Counted from the stretch's first letter, positions 6,841-12,747 are shown. The stretch: DNA of 12,747 nt from Croceibacterium_A sp964439725 (GCA_964439725.1 CAYTPY010000059.1:1-12747); one strand, 5' to 3'. Notes: generated from the sequence alone by a model not told the origin. Program-made: numbers and translations.

Positions 6841-6881
6841 ATTGCCTTGCCAAGCGGGCCGTCAACCGCCAACTCCCCGCC

Positions 6882-8261
6882 ATGTCCCGCGTGCTTCCCC
6901 AAGTCGTCATCATCGGCCGTCCCAACGTCGGGAAATCGACGTTGTTCAACCGGCTGGTGGGCAAGAAGTTGGCGCTGGTCGACGATCAACCTGGGGTCAC
7001 GCGCGACCGCCGCTTCGGCGAGGCCGGACTGCTGGGGCTGGAGTTCGAAGCCGTCGATACCGCCGGCTGGGAAGACGAGGAACCGAGCAGCCTCCCAGGC
7101 CGCATGCGGGCGCAAACCGAAGTTTCGCTTCAGGGCGCCGACGCGGCGCTTTTCGTGATCGACGCGCGAGCCGGTCTGACCCCGCTCGACGAAGAGATCG
7201 GACGCTGGCTGCGCGAGCAGGAAGTGCCGGTGGTGCTGGTCGCCAACAAGGCGGAAGGCAACGCCGGCCAGGCTGGCATTCTCGAGAGCTATTCGCTTGG
7301 CTTGGGTGAGCCTGTGCCGCTCTCGGCCGAGCACGGCGAAGGCGTGGCAGACCTCTACGAAGCGCTGATCCCGCTGATCGCCGACAAGCAACCAGTGGAT
7401 GAGGAACTCGCTGACGACGAGGACGCCGATCCCTCGCGCCCCATGCAGCTCGCGATCGTTGGCCGGCCCAATGCAGGCAAATCCACGCTGATCAATCGCA
7501 TGCTGGGCGAAGATCGCCTGCTGACGGGCCCCGAAGCCGGCATCACCCGGGACTCCATCGCGGTAGATTGGCAGTGGACCGGCCCCGATGGCACCGTCCG
7601 GCCGATCAAGCTGATCGACACCGCCGGCATGCGCAAGAAGGCTAAAGTCGACGACAAGCTGGAGAAGCTGGCCGTCGCCGACGCCCGTCGGGCGGTAGAC
7701 TTCGCCGAAGTCGTGGTGCTGTTGCTCGACGCCACGCGAGGCCTCGAAGTTCAGGATCTGAAGATCGCCAACCTAGTGCTCGAGGAAGGCCGCGCGCTGA
7801 TGGTGGCGATCAACAAGTGGGACGTGGCCGAGGATGCGAGCGGCCTGTTCAACGGCATCCGCGCCGCGCTCGATGAAGGCTTGGCGCAGCTCAAAGGCGT
7901 GCCGTTGCTCGCGGTCTCGGCGAGGACCGGGAAAGGCCTCGACCAGATGCTGAACGCGGCGTTCGAGCTGCGCGAGCAATGGAGCCGCCGGGTGCCCACC
8001 GCACTGCTCAACCGCTGGTTCGACAAGGCGATGGACACCAATCCCCCGCCCGCCCCCGGCGGAAGGCGGATCAAGCTGCGCTATATCACCCAGATCAAGA
8101 CACGGCCGCCCAGCTTCGTGGTCTTCGGCACCCGGCTCGACGATTTGCCGGCGAGCTACGAGCGCTATCTAATCAACAGCATCCGCAAGGAGCTGGGCTT
8201 CGGCGCTGTCCCGGTGCGCCTCAGCTTGCGCAGTCCCAAGAACCCCTTCGCCAGCGACTGA
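6882..8261 (+). CDS. der: Ribosome-assembly GTPase Der (EngA)
   Basis: Der is an essential tandem-GTPase needed for 50S subunit maturation. This 459-aa protein has two complete G domains. In the first are GRPNVGKS (12-19), DTAGW (59-63) and NKAE (122-125). An acidic linker (EELADDEDAD) follows, then the second domain with GRPNAGKS (194-201), DTAGM (246-250) and NKWD (311-314). A C-terminal KH-like domain spans about 365-455 and includes PPPAPGGRRIKLRYITQ. Length and order match the family. ATG at 6882 is the natural start, since family members begin just before the first strand. No good Shine-Dalgarno lies close upstream. gloA precedes it, and the 3' end converges on the PQQ enzyme gene with 23 bp between stops. 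Confidence 0.97.
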   Translation: MSRVLPQVVIIGRPNVGKSTLFNRLVGKKLALVDDQPGVTRDRRFGEAGLLGLEFEAVDTAGWEDEEPSSLPGRMRAQTEVSLQGADAALFVIDARAGLTPLDEEIGRWLREQEVPVVLVANKAEGNAGQAGILESYSLGLGEPVPLSAEHGEGVADLYEALIPLIADKQPVDEELADDEDADPSRPMQLAIVGRPNAGKSTLINRMLGEDRLLTGPEAGITRDSIAVDWQWTGPDGTVRPIKLIDTAGMRKKAKVDDKLEKLAVADARRAVDFAEVVVLLLDATRGLEVQDLKIANLVLEEGRALMVAINKWDVAEDASGLFNGIRAALDEGLAQLKGVPLLAVSARTGKGLDQMLNAAFELREQWSRRVPTALLNRWFDKAMDTNPPPAPGGRRIKLRYITQIKTRPPSFVVFGTRLDDLPASYERYLINSIRKELGFGAVPVRLSLRSPKNPFASD

Positions 8262-8268
8262 GCGTTTC

Positions 8269-8280
8269 CAGTCCGGACTG
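8269..8280. repeat. Palindrome between convergent stops
   Basis: CAGTCCGGACTG is a perfect 12-bp palindrome filling half of the 23-bp gap between the stops of der and the PQQ enzyme gene. It could form a short hairpin (4-bp stem, CCGG loop) in either transcript, but no T-run follows, so a terminator role is uncertain. Confidence 0.4.
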
Positions 8281-8284
8281 CTTC

Positions 8285-10456
8285 TCACTCCCCAAAGCCA
8301 ATGTTGCGCAGCGCAGTTTCATTCGGGGTGAGCGGCTCCCCGGCAGCGAATCCGTTCACCTCGATGATATAGGCCATGGCCGCTAAATGCTCGTCTTCGC
8401 GCAGCGTGTCCGCGGCGCCGGGCGGCATCGTGGTGCGGATCAAGGTGAACAGGTCAGCGAGCGTGCGCCCGCGCCAGTTGGCGAGGAAGGCGGCACCCTG
8501 AAGCGGCGGGCTTCCGGGGGCGGGTTTGAAGTTCGTGCCATGGCAGGCGGCGCAAGCGCGGGCATAGACGGCCTGCCCTGCCCTCGCCTGCTCGGCCGAA
8601 AACACACCGTCGCGGACGATGCGCGCCGCGGCGGGTGACTGGGCCGGGTCGACCGCCGCGGCCAGGCCCGGGCGGTTGATCGGAGCCTTCACAGGCCCAC
8701 GATGGCCTATGCCGGCTTCGGGCAGAGCGAAGACGAACAGCGTGTTCTGGGTGCCGTGAACCAGTTCCGGCGTGAAGCTGTCGGCCAGCCAGCGGCCCGT
8801 CGAGACCGCCACGTACTGATGCCCCTCAACCTCGAAGGTGGCCGGATAGCCGGTGACCGAGGAGCCGAGGTTCATTTCCCACAGTACGGCGCCGGTTTCC
8901 TGGTCGAGCGCCCGGAAGCGGCCATGCCCGTCGCCGGCAAACAGCAGTCCGCCTCCTGTGGTCATCAGCGACTGCATTCCGGCCCGTTGCGCATAAGTCC
9001 AGGCGGTACGGCCGGTGACCGCGTTGACGGCATGGATGACGCCGAGATTGTCACCCGCATCCTCGGCGAGAAACGAGCGCGCGGCCATGCCGTAGATGCC
9101 GGGGCCGGCGCCGGTCGGTTCGACCGCAGTCACCATCGAACAGGTGTTCTGCGCGGGCAGGTACATCGTCTTGGTCAGCGGGCTGTAAGCGCCCGACTGG
9201 TAATTGGCGCCGCCCGCCGCCGCCGGGCAGACGAGCGCAGCCTTGCCGTATTCGGTGAACACCGTGTCCGGATTGACCGTGACGCGGCCGGTGGCGCCGT
9301 CGATCGAGTGTACGACGTTCTGGCGGATGGTCGGCCGGGCCCAGAGGAACTCGCCGGTTTCGCGGTCGAGGGTGTAAACGACGCCGGTCTTGCCGGGCAC
9401 GCCGGTGAGACCTTTGTAAGTGCGTCCGGGCTCGATGCGCGGGTTGATCCACGCCACTTCCGCCGGATCCGGCGCCACTTCGTCATCGATCAGCATGCGC
9501 GGGAACGGATGGTCGAGGTCCCAGTGGTCGACGAGGTGCTGGTAGTGCCAGACGATTCGGCCGGTGCGGACGTCCAAGGCGAGCGTTGAGTTATGGTAGA
9601 GGTAATCGTGCTCGTTTCCAGCGAGCGCGAGCTTGGGCGCCGGGGCGGTGACCGAGGTGCCCATGTAGACGAGCTTCAGCGCCGGGTCGTAGCTGGCGAT
9701 CATCCAGGCGCCGACCTGCTGGCGCTTCTCCAGCGGCAAGCCGCCCCAGGTGGCGTCGTTCGGATCGTCGCCGCGAGCGATCGTGCTGGTGCGCCAGACC
9801 TCCTGCCCCGTGCGCGCGTCGTGCGCCGTGATGACGCAGGCATTGGGGCCCCCTTCCGGTTCGCACGAGCGGCCCATGATCGCGAGCCCTTCGGCGATAA
9901 TCGGACCGGAGGACTGCTTCGCGCCCTTCCGGTAATCCATGATCGTGGTTTCCCATGCCAATTCGCCGTTGCGCGCATCGACCGCGTAGATCACGTCGTC
10001 CGAGCCCCGGGCGATGATGAGATGGCCGTAGATCGCCAGGTTTCGGTTGGTCTCGTAGAACGGGAGGTAATCGCCGATATCGTCAGGCAGATCGCGGCGA
10101 TGCTGCCACAGCACGTCGCCGGAGCGGGCGTCGATCGCTTGGATCACGTCGCCAGGCCCAGGAAAGTACATCACGCCGTCATGGACCAGCGGGGTGCCTT
10201 CGTTGTGGCCGTCGGGAAGCGGCCGAGCCCAAACCAGGCGCAGTTGCGTCACGTTCCCCCGGTTGATCTGGTCAAGCGGGCTGTAACCCCAGGCGTCGAG
10301 TGTGCGTCGCCAGCTGAGCCAGTCCTTTGGATCGGGTTGCTGGATCATGGCATCGGTGACCGGGACGAACGGGCTCGAAGCCTGCCCCGCAACCTGACCG
10401 AAAGCGAGCGACGCCAAGGCCGCTCCCAAAGCTCCCTTTGCGAACAGCCCCTTCAT
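8285..10456 (-). CDS. PQQ-dependent dehydrogenase-like protein with C-terminal cytochrome c domain
   Basis: The protein has about 723 aa. It begins with a Sec signal peptide (MKGLFAKGALGAALASLAFG, AxA-type sites near residues 22-27), then an eight-bladed quinoprotein propeller with tryptophan-docking repeats such as IDARSGDVLW, VDARNGELAW, HDARTGQEVW and LDQETGAVLW. The pair WDLD (about 312-315) matches the catalytic-Asp region of quinoprotein alcohol dehydrogenases. The C-terminal domain carries CAACH (about 635-639) for haem c and TTMPPG with the likely axial Met. It should oxidise an alcohol-like substrate in the periplasm and pass electrons to the respiratory chain; the substrate is unknown. 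The adjacent-Cys pair and a calcium-ligand Asn of well-studied enzymes appear replaced. GTG at 10460-10462 is a possible start, but GGGGAG lies 7 nt before the ATG at 10456, so I prefer the ATG. No PQQ-synthesis genes are nearby. Confidence 0.85.
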   Translation of the reverse strand: MKGLFAKGALGAALASLAFGQVAGQASSPFVPVTDAMIQQPDPKDWLSWRRTLDAWGYSPLDQINRGNVTQLRLVWARPLPDGHNEGTPLVHDGVMYFPGPGDVIQAIDARSGDVLWQHRRDLPDDIGDYLPFYETNRNLAIYGHLIIARGSDDVIYAVDARNGELAWETTIMDYRKGAKQSSGPIIAEGLAIMGRSCEPEGGPNACVITAHDARTGQEVWRTSTIARGDDPNDATWGGLPLEKRQQVGAWMIASYDPALKLVYMGTSVTAPAPKLALAGNEHDYLYHNSTLALDVRTGRIVWHYQHLVDHWDLDHPFPRMLIDDEVAPDPAEVAWINPRIEPGRTYKGLTGVPGKTGVVYTLDRETGEFLWARPTIRQNVVHSIDGATGRVTVNPDTVFTEYGKAALVCPAAAGGANYQSGAYSPLTKTMYLPAQNTCSMVTAVEPTGAGPGIYGMAARSFLAEDAGDNLGVIHAVNAVTGRTAWTYAQRAGMQSLMTTGGGLLFAGDGHGRFRALDQETGAVLWEMNLGSSVTGYPATFEVEGHQYVAVSTGRWLADSFTPELVHGTQNTLFVFALPEAGIGHRGPVKAPINRPGLAAAVDPAQSPAAARIVRDGVFSAEQARAGQAVYARACAACHGTNFKPAPGSPPLQGAAFLANWRGRTLADLFTLIRTTMPPGAADTLREDEHLAAMAYIIEVNGFAAGEPLTPNETALRNIGFGE

Positions 10457-10513
10457 GCTCACTCTCCCCTCGCCCGAAGGTGTAGCAGGGTTCGAAGCAG
10501 GCTCCAGTGGAGG

Positions 10514-10530
10514 AAAAAGAAGGCGCTTCT
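10514..10530 (-). terminator. Weak terminator-like hairpin after the PhnA-like gene
   Basis: Read on the minus strand, AGAAG-CGC-CTTCT overlaps the TAG stop and is followed by TTTT. The stem is only 5 bp, so it may be leaky, allowing partial read-through to the PQQ enzyme gene 72 bp downstream. Confidence 0.3.
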
Positions 10531-10849
10531 AACGCTTGCGCACGAACTCCGCTCGAAGAACAAGGCCCCTGATGCCCTCGTACCGGCAGTCGATCTCTTG
10601 GGGATCGCCGGTCAGCCGGATCGACTTGATCAGCGTGCCGCGTTTCAAGGTTTGGCCGGCGCCTTTCACTTCCAGGTCCTTGATCAACGTCACCTGATCG
10701 CCGTCGGCCAACAGGTTGCCGACCGCGTCGCGCACTTCCACCTTACCAGCAGCGGCCTGCTTCGCAGCCAGTTCGGAGGCCGGCATCCAATCGCCGCTGT
10801 CCTCATCGTATACGTAATCGTCGTCGCTCATCGCCGCTGTGTCCGTCAT
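10529..10849 (-). CDS. PhnA/YjdM-like domain protein lacking the zinc ribbon
   Basis: This is a 106-aa protein. Residues about 37-106 match the PhnA C-terminal domain: VEVRDAVGNLLADGDQVTLI, KDLEVKGAGQTLKRGTLIKS, IRLTGDPQEIDC and LRAEFVRKR. E. coli YjdM (formerly PhnA) has the same domain after an N-terminal four-Cys zinc ribbon. Here that part is replaced by a short acidic, Cys-free stretch (YVYDEDSGDWMPASELAAKQ). Despite the name, YjdM is not a proven phosphonate enzyme, and its function is unclear. ATG at 10849 has only a weak CTGGA upstream; ATG at codon 7 (10831) would remove MTDTAA. It diverges from the csp locus and lies upstream of the PQQ gene on the same strand. Confidence 0.82.
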   Translation of the reverse strand: MTDTAAMSDDDYVYDEDSGDWMPASELAAKQAAAGKVEVRDAVGNLLADGDQVTLIKDLEVKGAGQTLKRGTLIKSIRLTGDPQEIDCRYEGIRGLVLRAEFVRKR

Positions 10850-11101
10850 TCCAGTGGGAAAGCGCGATGATTAGGCGTTCGCGCCCTATCGTGCTATAGC
10901 ACCTGGGCTGACGTCGAATTTTGCGACGGACTTCGGTGCCAAGACCCCGCCCTTGCGCTCAGGCGCGATGGCTACGGCCCCTGACGACGACTTCCTTTCG
11001 ATTGACGACCCGAAGCACGACCCCCTGCCGCGTCACGCGGTGGGATCACGAAAACCCCGAGCACATTCGCCCGGGCACTACGTTCTCGAAAGGAACACAT
11101 C
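10850..11101. other. Divergent region and long csp leader, 252 bp
   Basis: The gap separates the PhnA-like and csp genes. It holds a perfect palindrome GTGCTATAGCAC (10891-10902), whose TATAGC could serve as a -10 toward csp. With a start near 10906, the csp mRNA would have a leader of about 195 nt, similar in scale to the long leaders of enterobacterial cspA. The leader contains a hairpin CCGCG-TCA-CGCGG (11028-11040) and a 50-codon ORF listed separately. Confidence 0.45.
10891..10902. promoter_or_regulatory. Palindrome GTGCTATAGCAC, possible operator or -10 region
   Basis: This perfect 12-bp palindrome is centred between the divergent PhnA-like and csp genes. It contains TATAGC on the plus strand, with TTAGGC 18 bp upstream (10871-10876) as a weak -35. 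Because it is symmetric, GCTATA-type elements also occur on the minus strand, so either gene could use it. Confidence 0.35.
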
Positions 11102-11120
11102 ATGCCAATCGGCACAGTAA
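10968..11120 (+). CDS. Possible small leader ORF overlapping csp
   Basis: A 50-codon frame reads MATAPDDDFLSIDDPKHDPL and continues through HSPGHYVLERN, stopping at TAA 19 nt inside csp. About 79% of third positions in the first half are G or C, as in real genes here, then the bias fades towards the csp ribosome-binding site. The upstream ribosome-binding signal (CAGGCG) is weak. It could be a leader peptide coupled to csp translation, a small protein of its own, or a chance open frame in high-GC DNA. No family is recognised. Confidence 0.3.
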   Translation: MATAPDDDFLSIDDPKHDPLPRHAVGSRKPRAHSPGHYVLERNTSCQSAQ

Positions 11121-11308
11121 AATTCTTCAACGCCGACAAGGGCTATGGCTTCATCGCGCCGGAAGACGGCGGCGACGACAGCTTCGTCCACATCACTGCC
11201 GTTCAGGCTGCTGGCATGCAGACCCTGAACAAGGATCAGCGCCTGTCCTATGAGGTCGAGCGCGGCCGGAATGGCAAGGAATCGGCGATCAACCTCCAGG
11301 ACGCCTGA
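11102..11308 (+). CDS. Cold-shock domain protein (CspA family)
   Basis: The 68-aa protein is a single cold-shock domain that binds single-stranded RNA and DNA and melts mRNA structure. It shows GTVKFFNADKGYGFIAPEDG with RNP1 (KGYGFI) and RNP2 (SFVHITAV), then the closing strands LSYEVERGRNGKESAINLQ. Length is exactly that of a stand-alone CspA. AAGGA lies 8 nt before the ATG. The leader of about 200 nt suggests post-transcriptional control. A GC-rich hairpin follows the stop, and the next small gene is 83 bp downstream. Whether it is cold-inducible cannot be judged from sequence. Confidence 0.96.
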   Translation: MPIGTVKFFNADKGYGFIAPEDGGDDSFVHITAVQAAGMQTLNKDQRLSYEVERGRNGKESAINLQDA

Positions 11309-11321
11309 GGTTATCCAGCTA

Positions 11322-11352
11322 GGGCGCGGCACCTTCACGGGGCGCCGCGCCC
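11322..11352 (+). repeat. Strong hairpin after csp
   Basis: GGGCGCGGC (11322-11330) pairs with GCCGCGCCC (11344-11352) around a 13-nt loop, 13 nt after the csp stop. No T-run follows. It may protect the csp mRNA 3' end or partly end transcription ahead of the next gene. Confidence 0.55.
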
Positions 11353-11391
11353 CGGCATCGCCATTCCCTCAACATCCAGGAAGCAAGCACG

Positions 11392-11634
11392 ATGAGCCAG
11401 ACCTTCGAATTCTATGATCGCCAGGCGAAATCCGCTCAGGCCGAAGCTGAGAAGGCCCCGCTCGAAAACGTGCGCGAGCGCGAGCTGCGCTCTGCCGCCG
11501 CCTGGCGCAGTATGGCGGACCGCCAGCTGCTGATCGACAGCGAGCGCGCCAAGTCGGAAGAAGTCCGCGCCGCTCGCCGCGCCGCCGAGCTCGAAGCGGA
11601 AGTCGACAACGGCCACCTTCAGGCCCAGGACTGA
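11392..11634 (+). CDS. Small helical protein of unknown function, 80 aa
   Basis: I do not recognise a family. The product (MSQTFEFYDRQAKSAQAEAE...) is rich in Ala, Glu, Arg and Lys, has no Cys, no membrane segment and no signal peptide, and reads as nearly continuous alpha-helix (EKAPLENVRERELRSAAAW, DSERAKSEEVRAARRAAELE). Coiled-coil dimerisation is plausible. AGGAAG precedes the ATG at good spacing, and third-position GC bias is strong, so it is very likely a real gene. It lies 83 bp after csp on the same strand and may share its transcript through the hairpin. Possible roles such as an RNA- or ribosome-associated stress protein are guesses from context only. Confidence 0.7.
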   Translation: MSQTFEFYDRQAKSAQAEAEKAPLENVRERELRSAAAWRSMADRQLLIDSERAKSEEVRAARRAAELEAEVDNGHLQAQD

Positions 11635-11767
11635 ACGAGGCCTTCTGCCGCAGCGGAACGCCCCCTCCCGGTCTCGCATCATCGGCCGGAGCGATTACGC
11701 TAACCATCTTTGATCGTTTCCCTCGAACACGCGGCAGGCCCATATCTGAGGCTTGAGGGACAAACCT
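11635..11767 (+). promoter_or_regulatory. Upstream region of the DUF2061 gene, with a CtrA-box-like sequence
   Basis: The 133-bp gap contains CTAACCATCTTTG (11700-11712), close to the CtrA consensus TTAACCAT-N-TTAA (three mismatches, at the first and the last two positions), and just before it the small inverted repeat AGCG-ATTA-CGCT. A CATATC element at 11741-11746 could be a -10 without a good -35. GAGGGA before ATG 11768 is the ribosome-binding site. Confidence 0.3.
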
Positions 11768-12001
11768 ATGAGCCGCGACCTAAGTAAAACCTTGAGCTTC
11801 CTGGCCCTCCACCTGCTGGTGGGGTTCAGCGTCGCCTATATCTTCACCGGCTCTTTGGCGATTGCCGGCGGCATCGCGCTGATCGAGCCGCTGGTCAACG
11901 CGGTGGTGTTCTTCTTTCACGAGCGCGCCTGGAACGGCAACGGCGGGCGCCCCTTCTCGCTACTCGCCGCAATGACCCATCGCCACGTGCCCGCGCCCTA
12001 A
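11768..12001 (+). CDS. DUF2061 small membrane protein
   Basis: The 77-aa protein has two predicted membrane segments (about 10-28 and 30-50) and the conserved motif HERAW at 51-55 right after the second, which with the initial SKTLSF and the Gly-rich turn fits the DUF2061 family. That family consists of small inner-membrane proteins of unknown function. A TTG at 11753 would add five residues, but ATG at 11768 with GAGGGA about 7 nt upstream is the better start. It lies between the unknown 80-aa gene and the OsmC-like gene, all on the plus strand with gaps of 60-135 bp, so separate promoters are as likely as one operon. Confidence 0.8.
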   Translation: MSRDLSKTLSFLALHLLVGFSVAYIFTGSLAIAGGIALIEPLVNAVVFFFHERAWNGNGGRPFSLLAAMTHRHVPAP

Positions 12002-12066
12002 GGGAACGCCTCGCGCCGCGGCGCGCTACAGCTTCGTGTCCATTCCGGCATCGAGGAGCTTCAGCC

Positions 12067-12492
12067 ATGACCGTAAACAGCGCCATTGCCCGTTACGAAG
12101 GGCTCGGCAAGGAAGGCCGCGGCCGCGTCGCCTTTGCTTCCGGAGCGCTCGATGCGCCCTATGGCTTCGGCACCCGCTTCGAGGACGAACCTGGCACCAA
12201 CCCCGAAGAGATGATCGCGGCCGCACACGCCGCCTGCTTCACGATGGCGACGAGCTTTGCGCTGGCGAAGGCCGGCCATACCGAAGGCTCGTTGGAGACC
12301 GAATGCAAGGTGACGCTGGAGTCGAGCGACGGCGGCTTCGCGGTCACCCAATCGGCTTTGACCCTTAACGCACGCGTGCCGGGGCTCGCGCGTGACGAGT
12401 TCGACCGCCTGGCGAACGAGGCCAAGGCCGGCTGCCCGATTTCCAAGCTGCTCAATTGCGAAATCACGCTCGACGCTCGGTTGGAGGGGTAG
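12067..12492 (+). CDS. OsmC-family peroxiredoxin
   Basis: The 141-aa OsmC/Ohr-fold protein detoxifies organic hydroperoxides using two redox cysteines, here C57 (AAHAACFTMATSFAL) and C123 (AGCPISKLL). The conserved Glu in TNPEEMIAAAH (E47/E48), which helps orient the catalytic Arg, is present. The GxGRVAF-like start and the segment order agree better with the OsmC branch than Ohr, whose second motif is usually VCPYS. GAGGAG lies 7 nt before the ATG. It follows the DUF2061 gene by 65 bp and converges on fumC. Fold and activity are well supported; osmotic or stationary-phase induction is known for E. coli OsmC but not shown here. Confidence 0.93.
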   Translation: MTVNSAIARYEGLGKEGRGRVAFASGALDAPYGFGTRFEDEPGTNPEEMIAAAHAACFTMATSFALAKAGHTEGSLETECKVTLESSDGGFAVTQSALTLNARVPGLARDEFDRLANEAKAGCPISKLLNCEITLDARLEG

Positions 12493-12497
12493 CGATC

Positions 12498-12516
12498 CCC
12501 CTTCCACCGGGGGTGT
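12498..12516. terminator. Small GC hairpin between convergent osmC-like and fumC genes
   Basis: CCCCC and GGGGG arms around a 7-nt loop (about 12497-12514) lie just after the OsmC-like stop and before the fumC stop on the other strand. No T-run follows in either direction, so it is at best a weak or Rho-assisted end signal. Confidence 0.25.
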
Positions 12517-12538
12517 GCCTACCGCCGTGATGCCACCG

Positions 12539-12747
12539 TCAGGCCGGACCGAGCATGTCCTCGGGCCGCACCAGCCGATCGTAGTCTTGCGCGCTCACCT
12601 GGCCGCTTTCGACCGCTGCCTCGCGCAGCGTCACACCGCGTTTGTGCGCATCTTTGGCGATCGCCGCGGCCTTGTCGTAGCCGATGGCCGGAGCGAGCGC
12701 GGTGACGAGCATCAGCGAGCGCTCGACGCCCGCTGCGATGTTGTCGA
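12539..12747 (-). CDS. fumC: Fumarate hydratase class II, C-terminal end, truncated by window edge
   Basis: This is the last 68 codons plus two bases of a class II (iron-independent) fumarase, which interconverts fumarate and malate in the citric acid cycle. The readable part, DNIAAGVERSLMLVTALAPA then IGYDKAAAIAKDAHKRG, TLREAAVESGQVSAQDYDRL and VRPEDMLGPA, matches the C-terminal domain of FumC. The related aspartate ammonia-lyase shares this fold, but VTALAPAIGYDKAA and the VRPEDM ending point to FumC. It is convergent to the OsmC-like gene. The catalytic region lies outside the window. Confidence 0.93.
   Translation of the reverse strand, partial: DNIAAGVERSLMLVTALAPAIGYDKAAAIAKDAHKRGVTLREAAVESGQVSAQDYDRLVRPEDMLGPA

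Noticed and set aside
6402..7391. A 329-aa minus-strand open frame
   Set aside because: Antisense to gloA and der, both of which have complete family motifs. It reflects high GC and codon periodicity.
8702..10870. Long plus-strand open frames of 295 and 425 aa
   Set aside because: They lie opposite the PQQ enzyme and PhnA-like genes, show no family motifs and have the composition of reverse-strand shadows.
10921..11253. A 110-aa plus-strand frame across the csp start
   Set aside because: Out of frame with csp, with an Arg/Thr/Pro-rich random-looking product. The 10968-11120 frame is the only coding-like one in the leader.
11311..11319. DnaA-box-like TTATCCAGC after csp
   Set aside because: Single copy, two mismatches, no AT-rich region or second box, so no support for an origin.
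11655..11659. GGAAC motifs (also at 12003-12007) as EcfG general-stress -35 elements
   Set aside because: No GTT -10 element lies 16-18 bp downstream in either case.
1..12747. Defence island, toxin-antitoxin pair, mobile element or biosynthetic cluster
   Set aside because: Every substantial gene fits housekeeping, envelope, signalling or stress families. There are no transposase, integrase, repeat arrays or compositional breaks.

Overview
The window looks like ordinary, high-GC chromosomal DNA of an alphaproteobacterium, most likely Sphingomonadales (Erythrobacter/Sphingomonas-like). Supporting signs are the rluD-rpoH pair, a ChpT-type histidine phosphotransferase, an alphaproteobacterial-looking type A RNase P RNA, a TorF/TIGR02001-type outer-membrane protein and the strong GC bias at third codon positions. 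I see no insertion sequence, phage gene, tRNA, CRISPR array or clear sign of horizontal transfer. The lineage is an inference from gene content, not a database match.

Layout. Positions 1-1350 (minus strand) hold the 5' end of rpoH (heat-shock sigma factor, cut by the window edge) downstream of rluD (23S rRNA pseudouridine synthase). Diverging from rluD, with only 16 bp between start codons, is a compact plus-strand cluster: a JAMM/M67 metallopeptidase, a ChpT-like phosphotransferase, an AmpD/AmiD-type amidase and then the RNase P RNA gene rnpB (about 3173-3628). A metallophosphoesterase lies convergent to rnpB (3639-4436). A 273-bp regulatory gap with paired TTGYGCAA boxes separates it from a TorF-type outer-membrane protein (4710-5465), which ends at the clearest intrinsic terminator of the window.

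Positions 5524-8261 hold a membrane-anchored SIMPL-domain protein on the minus strand, diverging from glyoxalase I and the ribosome-assembly GTPase Der. Between the last two is a leader with two mutually exclusive hairpins. Convergent to der is a large periplasmic PQQ/haem c dehydrogenase-like protein (8285-10456), preceded on its own strand by a PhnA-like small protein. Diverging from the latter is a stress-flavoured stretch: a cold-shock protein with a roughly 200-nt leader that contains a 50-codon ORF, an 80-aa helical protein, a DUF2061 membrane protein and an OsmC-type peroxidase. The window closes with the 3' end of fumC on the minus strand.

Functionally the window mixes housekeeping (rluD, der, rnpB, fumC), cell-cycle signalling (chpT), wall turnover (amidase) and stress or detoxification functions (rpoH, gloA, csp, osmC-like). 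I did not find a convincing new multi-gene system. The observations most worth checking are the csp leader ORF, the unusual PQQ enzyme, the orphan JAMM protease beside chpT, the paired palindromes before the outer-membrane protein gene, and the alternative hairpins before der.
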